Shown in pieces: positions 36,570-45,444 of a stretch of 64,000 nucleotides of DNA; the stretch's first letter is position 1, and each line of letters opens with the position of its first letter. The notes under the pieces were generated by a model, which saw only the letters and a program-made list of their open reading frames with translations, was not told the DNA's origin and made no database searches. The position numbers were made by a program, and so were the translations under genes. The stretch is from Bacillota bacterium (GTDB lineage Bacteria > Bacillota > Bacilli > Paenibacillales > NBRC-103111): positions 62,001 to 126,000 of the forward strand of contig JAEWIS010000019.1 in assembly GCA_023386955.1 (NCBI GenBank), written 5' to 3'.

Positions 36570-37370
36570 TTGCAAGTTAAAGCTCATATCCGGTTTTGGT
36601 CATCGATCCTTGCAGCCAGTTCGCTTTTGACAGCTTGTGTAAGTCAACAGGTTCAACCTTCTTCTACGCCTGTTTCCACACAGGAGATGATTTTGCCTTC
36701 CCCTGAGCCGTCTTCCAATCCGCCCGCCGCGCCGACTACCGATTCCGGTTCTAGAGCGGAACCGATCGCTTCCATTCCGAACCATAACATATTCCTTTAC
36801 GGTGAAGAAAATGGCGTTGCCCTTCGCATTGGAGACAAAACCCGTGAATTGGATTGGATGTATATGACCCCTACTGGCGTTCTACCCCGTTTGCAAGTGG
36901 AGGATTATGATGGTGACGGCCGACAGGAGCTTTCAGTCATTCTCTATATCGGTTCAGGGACGGGAGTGTCCGTCGAGGAACTGCATATGATCGCTATAGA
37001 CCCTGCTGATCCGGATTACTTTCAAGATCATGTGTTCAAAGCATACGCTGCCCAACTGGGCAAGGCCGTCCAATTCAAGACGACCCAGCAGAATGACAGT
37101 CTGTTCGGCCAAATTTCCATCGACTCTGCATCCCATTCGGTTAGCTTGAAGGATTACCAATCTCCGGAGTTTGGGGAGGTCAAAGATCAATTGGTCTTTG
37201 GCAACATTGTAAGTTTTGACCACGAGGACAAACAATTAAAGGCCCAGTTTGGCGCCGAAATCATATTCGAAAAAGCCGTTGTTCCCCAATCCATCGGCCA
37301 TATCGACGCCCATGTGAGCTACAAGGATGGGAAGTTTACCTTGTCACAGTTTGCTTTCCGGGAGGACTGA
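36570..37370 (+). CDS. putative lipoprotein with acidic D-x-D-x-D-G repeat
   Basis: 266 residues beginning with a TTG preceded by GGGGAGG. A signal peptide ends in the lipobox LLTAC (Cys at about residue 23), followed by a Pro/Ser/Thr-rich linker to about 65. The globular part contains DYDGDGRQEL near residue 114, a calcium-binding-like loop of the FG-GAP/VCBS kind. Exported and membrane-anchored; function unknown. No operon partner. Confidence 0.75.
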   Translation: MQVKAHIRFWSSILAASSLLTACVSQQVQPSSTPVSTQEMILPSPEPSSNPPAAPTTDSGSRAEPIASIPNHNIFLYGEENGVALRIGDKTRELDWMYMTPTGVLPRLQVEDYDGDGRQELSVILYIGSGTGVSVEELHMIAIDPADPDYFQDHVFKAYAAQLGKAVQFKTTQQNDSLFGQISIDSASHSVSLKDYQSPEFGEVKDQLVFGNIVSFDHEDKQLKAQFGAEIIFEKAVVPQSIGHIDAHVSYKDGKFTLSQFAFRED

Positions 37371-37390
37371 AGCGCCCTACTAGGGTAAGG

Positions 37391-37417
37391 CAAAAAGCCA
37401 TCCTTTATCGGATGGCT
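37391..37417 (-). terminator. terminator of the DinB-like gene
   Basis: AGCCATCC / GGATGGCT, eight perfect pairs with a six-base loop and TTTTT on the minus strand, 21 bases past the stop. It also faces the convergent lipoprotein gene. Confidence 0.85.
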
Positions 37418-37437
37418 GCACAAATCGCTTTCCGGGC

Positions 37438-38022
37438 TCACCCGCGTGCTTCTCTCCAAGCGTTCTCCAGCCGTATTTTCTGGAGTACATGATGGCGATA
37501 ATGCATCTCAATGAGTTGAAACCATTCCAATGCGTTCAATCCGCCGAGTCTCGGATGGACAACCGTGTATGGAACGCTCTCCTTGCCCGGCTCTTCTTGC
37601 AGGCGGGGAACCGTCCCAAACGCCAACGCAATCCTCGGTTCGATCTCGGTCATCTGGCGTAACGTATCCCTCAGGCCGCTTATAAGCTGCTCCTTGCTTT
37701 CCGGCTGCGAAGGTGTGTACTGAGGGGAGGGGGGAACACGGATGCGTTCCGGCGGGAAGCTGCCCGTCTTGAACACTGCCTTCCCCGTCTCCGTCTTTTC
37801 AGCCTGTGGGATATCCCGGCTGCCGCCCGGCTCCAGACATAATACGGCATTCCTCAGCTGCATAAATTGTGCAGAGCCGATTAAATGCATATACATCTGA
37901 CCAAGCGACCATTCGTCCTCCGACGGTTTCCAAAGCAGTTGATCGAGGCTGCAGTCCTCCAGCTCACGGATATATTCGCTGACTGTCTCCGAAAACTGAT
38001 GCAATATTTCTTTTGTATCCAT
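37438..38022 (-). CDS. DinB superfamily protein
   Basis: 194-residue four-helix-bundle protein of the DinB/YfiT group. Metal-ligand-like histidines are visible in YMHLIGSAQ near residue 45 and in EMHYRHHVLQKI near the C-terminus, so it could be a metal-dependent thiol transferase or hydrolase. ATG 38022 with AAGGAG upstream. It lies behind a WYL-domain regulator with a long palindrome between them, suggesting that regulator controls it. Confidence 0.83.
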   Translation of the reverse strand: MDTKEILHQFSETVSEYIRELEDCSLDQLLWKPSEDEWSLGQMYMHLIGSAQFMQLRNAVLCLEPGGSRDIPQAEKTETGKAVFKTGSFPPERIRVPPSPQYTPSQPESKEQLISGLRDTLRQMTEIEPRIALAFGTVPRLQEEPGKESVPYTVVHPRLGGLNALEWFQLIEMHYRHHVLQKIRLENAWREARG

Positions 38023-38065
38023 GGTGGAACCAGCTCCTTTTGTTTAAGCTGAACCCAGTATACAA

Positions 38066-38099
38066 AAACACTACTGACACCAGTCTGTCAGTAGTGTTT
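38066..38099. promoter_or_regulatory. 14-bp perfect inverted repeat (WYL-regulator operator or terminator)
   Basis: Arms AAACACTACTGACA and TGTCAGTAGTGTTT with a 6-base loop. The right arm covers the stop codon region of the WYL gene and the left arm is followed by five T on the minus strand. The inner CTGACA / TGTCAG words resemble operators of YafY-like regulators; both roles are possible. Confidence 0.6.
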
Positions 38100-39035
38100 A
38101 CGCATGTTTTCAATTTCCTCCCGGACCCGTTCACGCAGCGACTCCGGCTCCAGCACACGCACTGCTGCACCCCATCCTAGGGTCCATCGGAGGATGTCCT
38201 CCACCTGCCGCACCCGAAACTGCGCCAGCCAGCCTCCCTCTCCCGGTTCGAATGACTCCATATAGAAGGTATTGGATTCCTGTACCCGGTCAGCAATCGT
38301 CTGGTCAACCATCATACGGACAATTACATTCCGGTTGTCTGCAGGCCGGTAATCCGGGAAGTGAAATCCCGGAAGAATCCTGAACGTATCCTCCAATACC
38401 TCAAGCTCGCCCATACGCGACAGCCGAAAGTGCCGGATGTCCTGCCTCAGTCCGCAAAAAGCAACCAGCATCCATACCCCCTGGGAATAAACAAGTCCGT
38501 ACGGATCAACCGTCCGATCATTATGACCGTATCCCTCAGGTGCCGGAGCATCCTTGGAGTAACGAAAACGAACTCTGCGCTTCTGCAGGATGGCGCGGCG
38601 CAAGGGTTCGAGGATTTCCCTTTCGTACCCGCCCGTCCTTGTCCCACTTTCATGGAGCAGCCGGAGCGTCGACCGTATCCGTTCCGACTCCTCACGTACG
38701 CTCTCCGGCAAGATCACCTCAATCTTCTCCTGCGCGCTGCGTGCCTTCGCACCGTACTCAGCATCCAGCCTCACTTTGACAAAATCCGCCCCAATGAGCA
38801 GTCCCACCGCTTCCTCTGCCGTGAAGCTGACGGGAGGAAGGAAATACCCCTCCATCAGGGAGTAACCTACCCCCGGCGCCCCCGCCACCGGAACGCCCGC
38901 TTCGCTAAGCGCTTGGATATCACGGTAAATGGTACGGGTACTCGTCTCAAATCTGGCCGCCAAATCCTCCGCGCGCAACACACCTTTACGCTGCAGCTCA
39001 ATGACAATAGCCAACATCCGCTCCGTTTTGTTCAC
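38088..39035 (-). CDS. YafY-type HTH and WYL domain regulator
   Basis: 315 residues starting with GTG 39035 (AAGGAAG upstream). HTH_11 at 1-60 (LRAEDLAARFETSTRTIYRDIQAL), WYL domain from about residue 140 with VDPYGLVYSQGVWMLVAFC and the RHFRLSRMGELEVL segment, and a C-terminal WCX extension. Transcriptional regulator; upstream of the DinB gene on the same strand. Confidence 0.88.
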   Translation of the reverse strand: MNKTERMLAIVIELQRKGVLRAEDLAARFETSTRTIYRDIQALSEAGVPVAGAPGVGYSLMEGYFLPPVSFTAEEAVGLLIGADFVKVRLDAEYGAKARSAQEKIEVILPESVREESERIRSTLRLLHESGTRTGGYEREILEPLRRAILQKRRVRFRYSKDAPAPEGYGHNDRTVDPYGLVYSQGVWMLVAFCGLRQDIRHFRLSRMGELEVLEDTFRILPGFHFPDYRPADNRNVIVRMMVDQTIADRVQESNTFYMESFEPGEGGWLAQFRVRQVEDILRWTLGWGAAVRVLEPESLRERVREEIENMRKHY

Positions 39036-39080
39036 ATCATCCGCTTCCTTCTCGTTTGCTGATGCCTGATCCTGGAGATT

Positions 39081-39512
39081 TCAGCCCTCCATCCCCATCA
39101 GATGGATCTGGACCAGCTCATAACCGCTGGCACCTAACGTATTATATTGGCTATACTCATCCAGACTCAGATTTCGAATATATTCATCCCCGCGGTACAA
39201 GTGCCCGGCGCACTGGAATACCTGCTGCTCAGCCTTATCGGGAGTCAAGGGGATATGGCCTATGATCTGCCACGTTCCGTTTCGAAGATTAGCCGGGGAG
39301 GTAAAAATCACACAGCTTCGCCTATTGCCGAACTGGTAGTACAGGAAATCCCCATCCTCCAGATTGGGTTCACCCGTCTCCAGGCGGATAACCCCAAACG
39401 AAAATGCCTTTTTAAACCGGCCCTTCAGCGCACATATCACCTGGCAAACTGCTGACCGTCCATCCCGCATGGGGATCATAAATATATCCCCTTCACTGAA
39501 TTTTTTTGCCAT
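39081..39512 (-). CDS. Imm26-like immunity family protein
   Basis: 143 residues. N-terminus KKFSEGDIFMIPMRDGRSAVCQV matches the opening strand pattern of Imm26 proteins (polymorphic-toxin immunity). GGGGAGGAGC precedes the ATG. No toxin gene is recognisable nearby, so it may be an orphan immunity gene or a protein of unrelated role with this fold. 45 bp upstream of the WYL regulator, same strand. Confidence 0.6.
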   Translation of the reverse strand: MAKKFSEGDIFMIPMRDGRSAVCQVICALKGRFKKAFSFGVIRLETGEPNLEDGDFLYYQFGNRRSCVIFTSPANLRNGTWQIIGHIPLTPDKAEQQVFQCAGHLYRGDEYIRNLSLDEYSQYNTLGASGYELVQIHLMGMEG

Positions 39513-39670
39513 GAGCTCCTCCCCTACCCGAATATGGTTACGTTTATTTTCCTATTCCCATTATAGCTAAAAAGACAAGTGCAGCGCCAAGAAGAGGCGC
39601 CAGCACCTGTCATCCATTGATCCCAGCTTAAAAACGGCCTTCCCTTACTCGTTGTCAACCTGCCGGCGGG

Positions 39671-40723
39671 TTACAGCAGCTGCTTTAGGTGAATTTCCGG
39701 TTGGTAGGATAGGAGCGGCAGGCCGTTCCGCAGTTTGCTCACGAAATCTGGATTGGCTAATAACGGCTTGCCGAATGCGGCTATATCAATAACACCTGCT
39801 CGAATCGCTTCCGCGGCTGAGCTTGGGGTCAGTCCGCCCACGCCAATAAGGGCACCGTTCCAACGTCTGCGGACAAGCTCGTGCAGCGGCAGGCCGTCGA
39901 TCATGGGGTGCGCAAACGTATTCGTCGAAGGATGGAGCACACGCAATCCCGCTTCACGAAACACATCGAGATACGCTTCGATTTCCGTCTTCGGATCCTG
40001 CCACCGGAAATCGGGCTGATCGTCCTTCAATTCGGAGAAACGGACGATAACGCGATCCATACCGATGCTTTCTCCGACGGCGCCGAGCACCTCTTTCATG
40101 AACTGAAGACGTTCTACTCTCCCGCCCCCATAGCTGTCGGTCCGTTGATTCGTCATCTCCCAGGAGAATTGGTCAATCAAGTAGCCATGCGCTGCATGCA
40201 GCTCAACACCGTCGAAGCCTGCATCAATCGCATACCTCGCCGCTTGCGCATACTGTTGGACAACCTCCTTGATGTCCCCGGGCTTCATCGCCTCAGGCAT
40301 CGCAAAAGGCTTGCGAAGCCGGTGCACCAGTCCCTCTGCCTGTACTGCCGAGGGAGCCTGCGGCGCATTGCCGCCGGTCAAATCGGGATGCGTCAGCCGC
40401 CCGACATGCCATAACTGGGCAATGATCGTCCCGCCCTCCTCATGAACCGCCTCCGTTACCTTACGCCAAGCGGCAACCTGCTCTTTCGTATACAAGCCGG
40501 GAACTCCGAAGGTCCCTTTGCCTCGGGGTGACGGCACAATGCCCTCCGTAATGATCAGACCGATCCCATCCTGAGCCCTACGCCGGTAATAAGCTGCAAC
40601 GTCTGCACCGACTGTCCCTTTTTGATCATCCGCAAAGCTCCGTGTCATCGGCGCCATGGCAAGACGCGTCCGAAGGCTCCAGCTTCCGATCCGCACAGGC
40701 TGCAGTAATTCTTCATAGGCCAT
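39671..40723 (-). CDS. alkene reductase / Old Yellow Enzyme family
   Basis: 350-residue FMN-dependent oxidoreductase, cytoplasmic, which reduces electrophilic alkenes with NAD(P)H. Landmarks: APMTRSFA near residue 24 (FMN-contacting Thr), AQLWHVGR near 100, GVELHAAHGYLIDQF and the phosphate-binding GVGGLT near 295. Preceded by GGGGGAG. Divergent from an Lrp/AsnC regulator, which may control it. Confidence 0.93.
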   Translation of the reverse strand: MAYEELLQPVRIGSWSLRTRLAMAPMTRSFADDQKGTVGADVAAYYRRRAQDGIGLIITEGIVPSPRGKGTFGVPGLYTKEQVAAWRKVTEAVHEEGGTIIAQLWHVGRLTHPDLTGGNAPQAPSAVQAEGLVHRLRKPFAMPEAMKPGDIKEVVQQYAQAARYAIDAGFDGVELHAAHGYLIDQFSWEMTNQRTDSYGGGRVERLQFMKEVLGAVGESIGMDRVIVRFSELKDDQPDFRWQDPKTEIEAYLDVFREAGLRVLHPSTNTFAHPMIDGLPLHELVRRRWNGALIGVGGLTPSSAAEAIRAGVIDIAAFGKPLLANPDFVSKLRNGLPLLSYQPEIHLKQLL

Positions 40724-40882
40724 GCTGTCTTCTCCCCCTCTTGACCGATTTCATTTCATGGCTAAATTATATATAATGAGTCCAATCGATCCCATAGATT
40801 TTTAAAGGCATTCAGTCTGCAATCTTAGATAAAATCAATGAAATTCTTAGCTTTTACTTTGAAAATAAAGGAGACCTGCCAA

Positions 40883-41311
40883 ATGGATGATGTGGACAAG
40901 CTTATTGTGCATGTCCTGCAGGAGCAAGGACGAATATCGATGACCGATTTGGGCAAAAGTGTCTCCTTATCACAACCCGCGGTTACCGAACGGGTACGCC
41001 GATTGGAAGAAGGGGGCATCATCGACCACTATCAAGCTGTCATTGATCCGGAGAAAATCAATAAGCCAATTGCAGCGTTCATTCTGTTCTCTACCAAGGG
41101 ATGCGACCGCTTCGTAGAATATTGCGGGCAAACGAACGATGTTGTGGAGCTTCATCGTATCAGTGGACACCAATATAACTTTCTCGTTAAGCTTGTGACC
41201 GAATCATTGCAAACCCTGGAGCGTGCAATCAACGAGCTGGGGGCATTCGGCGATTCCACCACACTTATCGTATTATCATCCCCAATCAAGCAGAAACCGC
41301 TGGTCCCCTAA
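40883..41311 (+). CDS. Lrp/AsnC family transcriptional regulator
   Basis: 142 residues from ATG 40883 (AAAGGAG nine bases upstream). HTH at 5-55 (LGKSVSLSQPAVTERVRRLEE) and a C-terminal RAM/AsnC ligand-binding domain. Divergent from the Old Yellow Enzyme gene with 159 bp between, so regulation of that gene and itself is likely. Effector unknown. Confidence 0.88.
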   Translation: MDDVDKLIVHVLQEQGRISMTDLGKSVSLSQPAVTERVRRLEEGGIIDHYQAVIDPEKINKPIAAFILFSTKGCDRFVEYCGQTNDVVELHRISGHQYNFLVKLVTESLQTLERAINELGAFGDSTTLIVLSSPIKQKPLVP

Positions 41312-41392
41312 ACCATATATGTTTCCCCTCATACGGGATAAAGGTATTGAAACAAAAAGAGGCTGCCGAGAATGTCCCGACAGCCTGCTTTG

Positions 41393-41881
41393 CTATGAAA
41401 ATGGGTCTTGTGACTTCCGCCCCCCTGCTGATCCCGGAAAAAATGCCATCTCCGCAGGGGAAACCGTCTTTGGTTCTCCCGCCATATCCTCCGGACTGTC
41501 ACCGGAGCATTCTTTACGGATTCTCCTGTCCGCTAGCTTCATATCGATAAAATCCACGACCTGCTGCAACGAGGCGATCTGGGCGATGATATTATCCCGA
41601 TGGTTTCTTAGGTGCTCCACCAGTTCGGGATACTCTGCGGGATCAGAATCCACGGAGACGGCCAGAAAAGGCCGCATCTCCTCCAGCGGCATCCCCGTTT
41701 TCTTCAGGCAGGCGATCAAGCGGATCGTATCGATGTCCTCCTGCTTATATGCGCGATGCCCGTTCTCCTTCCGATCCGCCCGGGGCAGCAGCGCAATCTT
41801 CTCATAATATCGGATTGTATCCTCAGAAATTCCGGTTTGTTTGGCGGTTTGCTTTATCGTAAAGATCTGCTGGTCCTTCAT
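41393..41881 (-). CDS. MerR family transcriptional regulator
   Basis: 162 residues from ATG 41881 (AAAGGAG 8 bases upstream; an overlapping GTG at 41890 lies on the site itself and is rejected). HTH FTIKQTAKQTGISEDTIRYYEKIALL, then the coiled coil. Resembles the YyaN/AdhR-like group. Divergent from an SDR gene; the MerR-type spacer palindrome between them marks that gene as its target. Confidence 0.9.
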   Translation of the reverse strand: MKDQQIFTIKQTAKQTGISEDTIRYYEKIALLPRADRKENGHRAYKQEDIDTIRLIACLKKTGMPLEEMRPFLAVSVDSDPAEYPELVEHLRNHRDNIIAQIASLQQVVDFIDMKLADRRIRKECSGDSPEDMAGEPKTVSPAEMAFFPGSAGGRKSQDPFS

Positions 41882-41901
41882 CCGATTCACTCCTTTCTGT
41901 C

Positions 41902-41932
41902 TTGACTTGGAGTCGGCTCCAAGTTATAGAAT
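41902..41932 (+). promoter_or_regulatory. MerR-type promoter of the SDR gene
   Basis: TTGACT at 41902-41907 and TAGAAT at 41927-41932 with a 19-bp spacer, in which lies the perfect palindrome CTTGGAG-TCGG-CTCCAAG (41906-41923). The over-long spacer with a central palindrome is the hallmark of MerR-activated promoters. Confidence 0.8.
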
Positions 41933-41964
41933 GTGCACTATCAAGGGAACAGGAGGGGATTGCA

Positions 41965-42813
41965 ATGAACAGAATGCAGGAGAAACCGACCGCATTGATT
42001 ACGGGCGCAAGTGCAGGAATCGGGCTGGAATTAACCAGGAGGCTGCTATCGGAGGACTGGCAGGTGATTGCGTTGAACCGCTCTGACTTCCCGCGGGATG
42101 ACGAGAGAATCCAAGCCGCTCTCAAAACCAGAAGGCTTCGGCCCTATAAAACAACTGATCTTGCCGATTATGCCAGCTTGCGGCCGGCTTTGGAGGAAAT
42201 CAAGGCTAAGGAGCAGCGGATCGATGTTTTGTTTAACAACGCCGGAAGGTCCTTCCCCGAACTGAGCTATTCGAAGCAAGGACGGGAACAGCATTATGAA
42301 TTGTTAACGGTTGTTCCATACATCATTCTGATGGAATTGAAGGACCTTATCCAACGCGGCCACCTCAAAACGGTGATCAACACCTCGTCTTCCGCCCTAA
42401 AAATGACGAAAAAGTTTACACTCGAAATATTAGAGCGCCCCAAAACCTTCCGTAAGCTGATCGGCCCTTATGCTACCTCCAAGCTGGCTCTTTCCCTATG
42501 GACCCAAGCCATCGCGCCGCGGCTCGCCCGGGACGGCATCAAGATTCGAAGTGTTGACCCGGGCGGTAACAATACGCTTAGAAAAGGGAAACAATCCGGA
42601 CTTCCTATTTTGGTTAGTGCCATCATGAAACTGGTGTTTCCTCCGCCTACCCACGGAGCCACTCTCTTATATGAGGGAGCTCTCGGCGAACATCGTGATA
42701 AAACCGGCGTATTTCTGCTAAAGGGCAAGATTGCAGAACTACAATTTCACAATCAAGCACAAACCGTACTGGATCGGGTTCAAGAGATTTATGAACACGA
42801 GTTCAAGCTATAA
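41965..42813 (+). CDS. SDR family oxidoreductase
   Basis: 282 residues from ATG 41965 (AGGAGGGG upstream). TGASAGIGLEL near the N-terminus, FNNAGRSFPELS near residue 90, Ser of NTSSSALK and the catalytic Y-A-T-S-K. The last third is longer than in typical SDRs and resembles retinol-dehydrogenase-like proteins. Expressed from a MerR-type promoter, probably induced with aldehyde or electrophile stress by analogy to AdhR; that is inference. Confidence 0.87.
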   Translation: MNRMQEKPTALITGASAGIGLELTRRLLSEDWQVIALNRSDFPRDDERIQAALKTRRLRPYKTTDLADYASLRPALEEIKAKEQRIDVLFNNAGRSFPELSYSKQGREQHYELLTVVPYIILMELKDLIQRGHLKTVINTSSSALKMTKKFTLEILERPKTFRKLIGPYATSKLALSLWTQAIAPRLARDGIKIRSVDPGGNNTLRKGKQSGLPILVSAIMKLVFPPPTHGATLLYEGALGEHRDKTGVFLLKGKIAELQFHNQAQTVLDRVQEIYEHEFKL

Positions 42814-42827
42814 GACGGCGCGGGAAT

Positions 42828-44567
42828 TTAAAGCAGTTTGATCAGCTTTTCCAGCTCATCAACACATCCTTTTGCAAGTTCAAAATTCTTGTTTTTCAAA
42901 GCTAATTCTATTTTCATTTCAACTGTTTTTTTCTTTTGTTCCACCTCTAAATAGTCTTTATCAAAATGACGGGCATAAATCATCTTTTTAAATGCTGGCA
43001 TACTCATTTTTCTAATCGTCTTATTCTCAATGATTAGAACATAATCCATACCATTTACAACAGAATAAAAATCATGGGAAATCATGAGAATGGCGCCTTT
43101 ATAATCTTCGATGGCTTTCTCCAGCGCGATTTGTGCATAGGTGTCTAGATGGCTTGTGGGTTCATCTAGAAGCAATACGTTTGCTTTACTTGCCGCAACT
43201 TTGGCCAACTGGAGCAAATTCTTTTCTCCGCCGGATAAGGAATCTATCTTTTGATGAAGGATTTCTCCTTCAAAGCCATAGCTAAGAAGATATGCCCTAA
43301 TTTCATCATACGTGTTGAACCCGGCATCAATGAATTCTTCCAGTATGGTATTCGAACCCTGCAGCATCTCGCCTTGAAGCTGGGATAAATAAGCCACTTT
43401 AGCATCAGCATGTATTTCAATGGAATCATGCTGGTGACGGAAAACATCCCGGAGCAACGTCGTTTTCCCGGTACCGTTTGGACCAATAATGGCGACCTTA
43501 TCCGTCGATTTTATCTCAAAGCTAACATGTTCCAAAAGCAGCTCATCAAAGGCCACGCTATAATTATTGACACGTACAACAGTGGTGTCTTCCATTGCTT
43601 GGTCCATACCAAAACTAATATTCGGCTGCTTAATATCCACGAATGGGGCTTTCAGTTTACGCGCTTCCAATCTTTCTTGAAACCTCACTCTGGCTTTTAA
43701 CGCCCTGCCTCTGGAGGCTTCTGAGTTATACGTTGCGATCGCTCTGAGATTATTGACGATGTTCTCGTTTCTCGCAATTTCCTCCTCTTCAGCGACGGTG
43801 AGCTCTTGCAGCTCGATTTTGGTCTGAAGCAACGAGAAGTTATAATCGATATACCGCCCGTCAAACTCCTGAAGCTCCGTGTTCTCCAGGTGGATGATCT
43901 TGTTGAAGCAATGATTGAGCAGATACCGGTTGTGCGTAACAACCAGCAGGATTCCTTTGTGAGTATTAATAAGATTTTTGAGCGCATTCAGGTTTTCAAA
44001 ATCCAGAAACACATCCGGCTCATCCATAATCATGACGTCCGGTTTACGGAGCATTTCCTTCATCACTTGAATAAGCTTGAATTCTCCGCCGCTCAGATCC
44101 GATACCCTAACATCCTTTAGCTTCATGATGTCTGCCAGATTGAGCTTCTTATGAATGTTGCTTTCATAGTCATTCCCGTCTATGGCATCAAAAGCGTCCA
44201 AAGCCATTTGATACTTTTCCAGCAGCTCATCAATATCCGAGGATGTTTCCATTTCGGCCAAGATCGTATTCATTTCATTCTGTATCTGAATAAATTCTTC
44301 TCCGATATATTCAAAAACAGTGGTTTCTTTACTTTTGTCCAGATGCGAAAATTGGCTTACATGTCCCATTTTGCAGGTTGGGTCTATCTCCAGCTTGCCT
44401 TCGTACAAATATCTTTCCGGGTCCATCAGTATATCAATCAACGTGCTTTTCCCGCTGCCGCTTGGCCCTATAAAAGCGCAGTGCTGCCCCTCTTCTAACG
44501 AGAAGGAAATATTTGAATATAGCTCCTTTTGCGGAAAGGAGAAGGATACGTTATCCACTTTTATCAT
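42828..44567 (-). CDS. ABC-F family ATP-binding protein (ribosomal protection type)
   Basis: 579 residues, two ATPase domains and no membrane part. Domain 1: GPSGSGKST near residue 34, LSGGEFK and MIMDEPDVFLD; linker with the ABC-F P-site tRNA interaction region around 245-320; domain 2: GPNGTGKTT near 358, LSGGEKN and LLLDEPTSHLD. Coiled C-terminal extension rich in Lys. Closest in style to Msr/Vga/Lsa-like factors that protect the ribosome from antibiotics, though a housekeeping role is possible. No leader attenuator was recognised upstream. Convergent with the SDR gene 14 bp away. Confidence 0.88.
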   Translation of the reverse strand: MIKVDNVSFSFPQKELYSNISFSLEEGQHCAFIGPSGSGKSTLIDILMDPERYLYEGKLEIDPTCKMGHVSQFSHLDKSKETTVFEYIGEEFIQIQNEMNTILAEMETSSDIDELLEKYQMALDAFDAIDGNDYESNIHKKLNLADIMKLKDVRVSDLSGGEFKLIQVMKEMLRKPDVMIMDEPDVFLDFENLNALKNLINTHKGILLVVTHNRYLLNHCFNKIIHLENTELQEFDGRYIDYNFSLLQTKIELQELTVAEEEEIARNENIVNNLRAIATYNSEASRGRALKARVRFQERLEARKLKAPFVDIKQPNISFGMDQAMEDTTVVRVNNYSVAFDELLLEHVSFEIKSTDKVAIIGPNGTGKTTLLRDVFRHQHDSIEIHADAKVAYLSQLQGEMLQGSNTILEEFIDAGFNTYDEIRAYLLSYGFEGEILHQKIDSLSGGEKNLLQLAKVAASKANVLLLDEPTSHLDTYAQIALEKAIEDYKGAILMISHDFYSVVNGMDYVLIIENKTIRKMSMPAFKKMIYARHFDKDYLEVEQKKKTVEMKIELALKNKNFELAKGCVDELEKLIKLL

Positions 44568-44676
44568 CGTGTGACCTTTCTTTGTAACCCATATAGTGAG
44601 GTATTGCCTGTTGTTAGCGTAACACTACTTACGACCAAGTTCAATCCATGGCCGGACCCCTTCCCGACAATTCAAA

Positions 44677-44701
44677 GGCCATCCTTCATCAGGATGGCCT
44701 C
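44677..44701 (-). terminator. hairpin after the sulfotransferase gene
   Basis: AGGCCATCC / GGATGGCCT, nine pairs with a seven-base loop, followed by TTTGAATT on the minus strand. GGCCATCC family. Confidence 0.7.
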
Positions 44702-44718
44702 TTCTCCATTCGTATCGG

Positions 44719-45444
44719 TCACCAAGCTATGTTCTGCCAGCCAGCCTGCCGCTCCTTACGGAAACGTTGGACCCAATTCTCCGTAATCTCGTCCGCTATC
44801 GGGTCAAAAAACGGTTCCGCCACTTGCACGGAATCCGTAGGAACCTGAAGAAAGTCGAGCACTGACAGGATCGTTTCTTCATAATTCAGTATAAAGTCCT
44901 CATATACAATCGTCATCGGCACAATGCGTTCCTCCGCAAAAAAAGCCTCCATGGCAGCCTCCCGAAAAACACACTCCACCAGCAATTGATTGATTGCATC
45001 GTAGTTGTACTGGTCCTCAAAATCTTTCCGATCCGGCTTGGAACCATGCCGCCGGTGCCACTCTCCGGAAACGATGGCCCTCCACCACGAAACCGCCAGC
45101 CTTATTTTGTTTCGGCGGGTCATATAAATATGCTTGCACGTTGGGAATACTTCCTCCCAAACCTTAGGCCGGGTTACCGCATTCCCCAGTTGAAAGGTAT
45201 TCCGGAACGATCCGATCCAGCTATCCAGATTATATGGTGACATTTTCAGAGCGAATACACCGTTCGGCGTTGTACCCTTCTGCAACATGCTTTGAATATC
45301 CTTCATGCTGAATTGAAGAGGGTCCGGCTCCGATAACCACTCCCACGGGTGCCCGGCGACCCCTGTGGATTGCAATCCTCTAAATAGCAGACTGCTTCCT
45401 GTTCGTTGTGAAAACCAGATGGTATAGCTGCTTTTGGGTTTCAT
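44719..45444 (-). CDS. Stf0-type sulfotransferase
   Basis: 241 residues. PAPS-dependent transferase of sulfate to a hydroxyl group, as in the trehalose 2-sulfotransferase family. The 5'-phosphosulfate loop is QRTGSSLLFRGL near residue 13, and FALKMSPYNLDSW with YMTRRNKIRLAVSWWRA is the 3'-phosphate-binding segment. C-terminus WVQRFRKERQ is family-like. Overlaps the kinase gene by 4 bp (ATGA), so both are translationally coupled. Acceptor unknown. Confidence 0.85.
   Translation of the reverse strand: MKPKSSYTIWFSQRTGSSLLFRGLQSTGVAGHPWEWLSEPDPLQFSMKDIQSMLQKGTTPNGVFALKMSPYNLDSWIGSFRNTFQLGNAVTRPKVWEEVFPTCKHIYMTRRNKIRLAVSWWRAIVSGEWHRRHGSKPDRKDFEDQYNYDAINQLLVECVFREAAMEAFFAEERIVPMTIVYEDFILNYEETILSVLDFLQVPTDSVQVAEPFFDPIADEITENWVQRFRKERQAGWQNIAW

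Noticed and set aside
42814..42827. Terminator between the convergent SDR and ABC-F genes
   Set aside because: Only 14 bp separate the stop codons and no hairpin is visible there.
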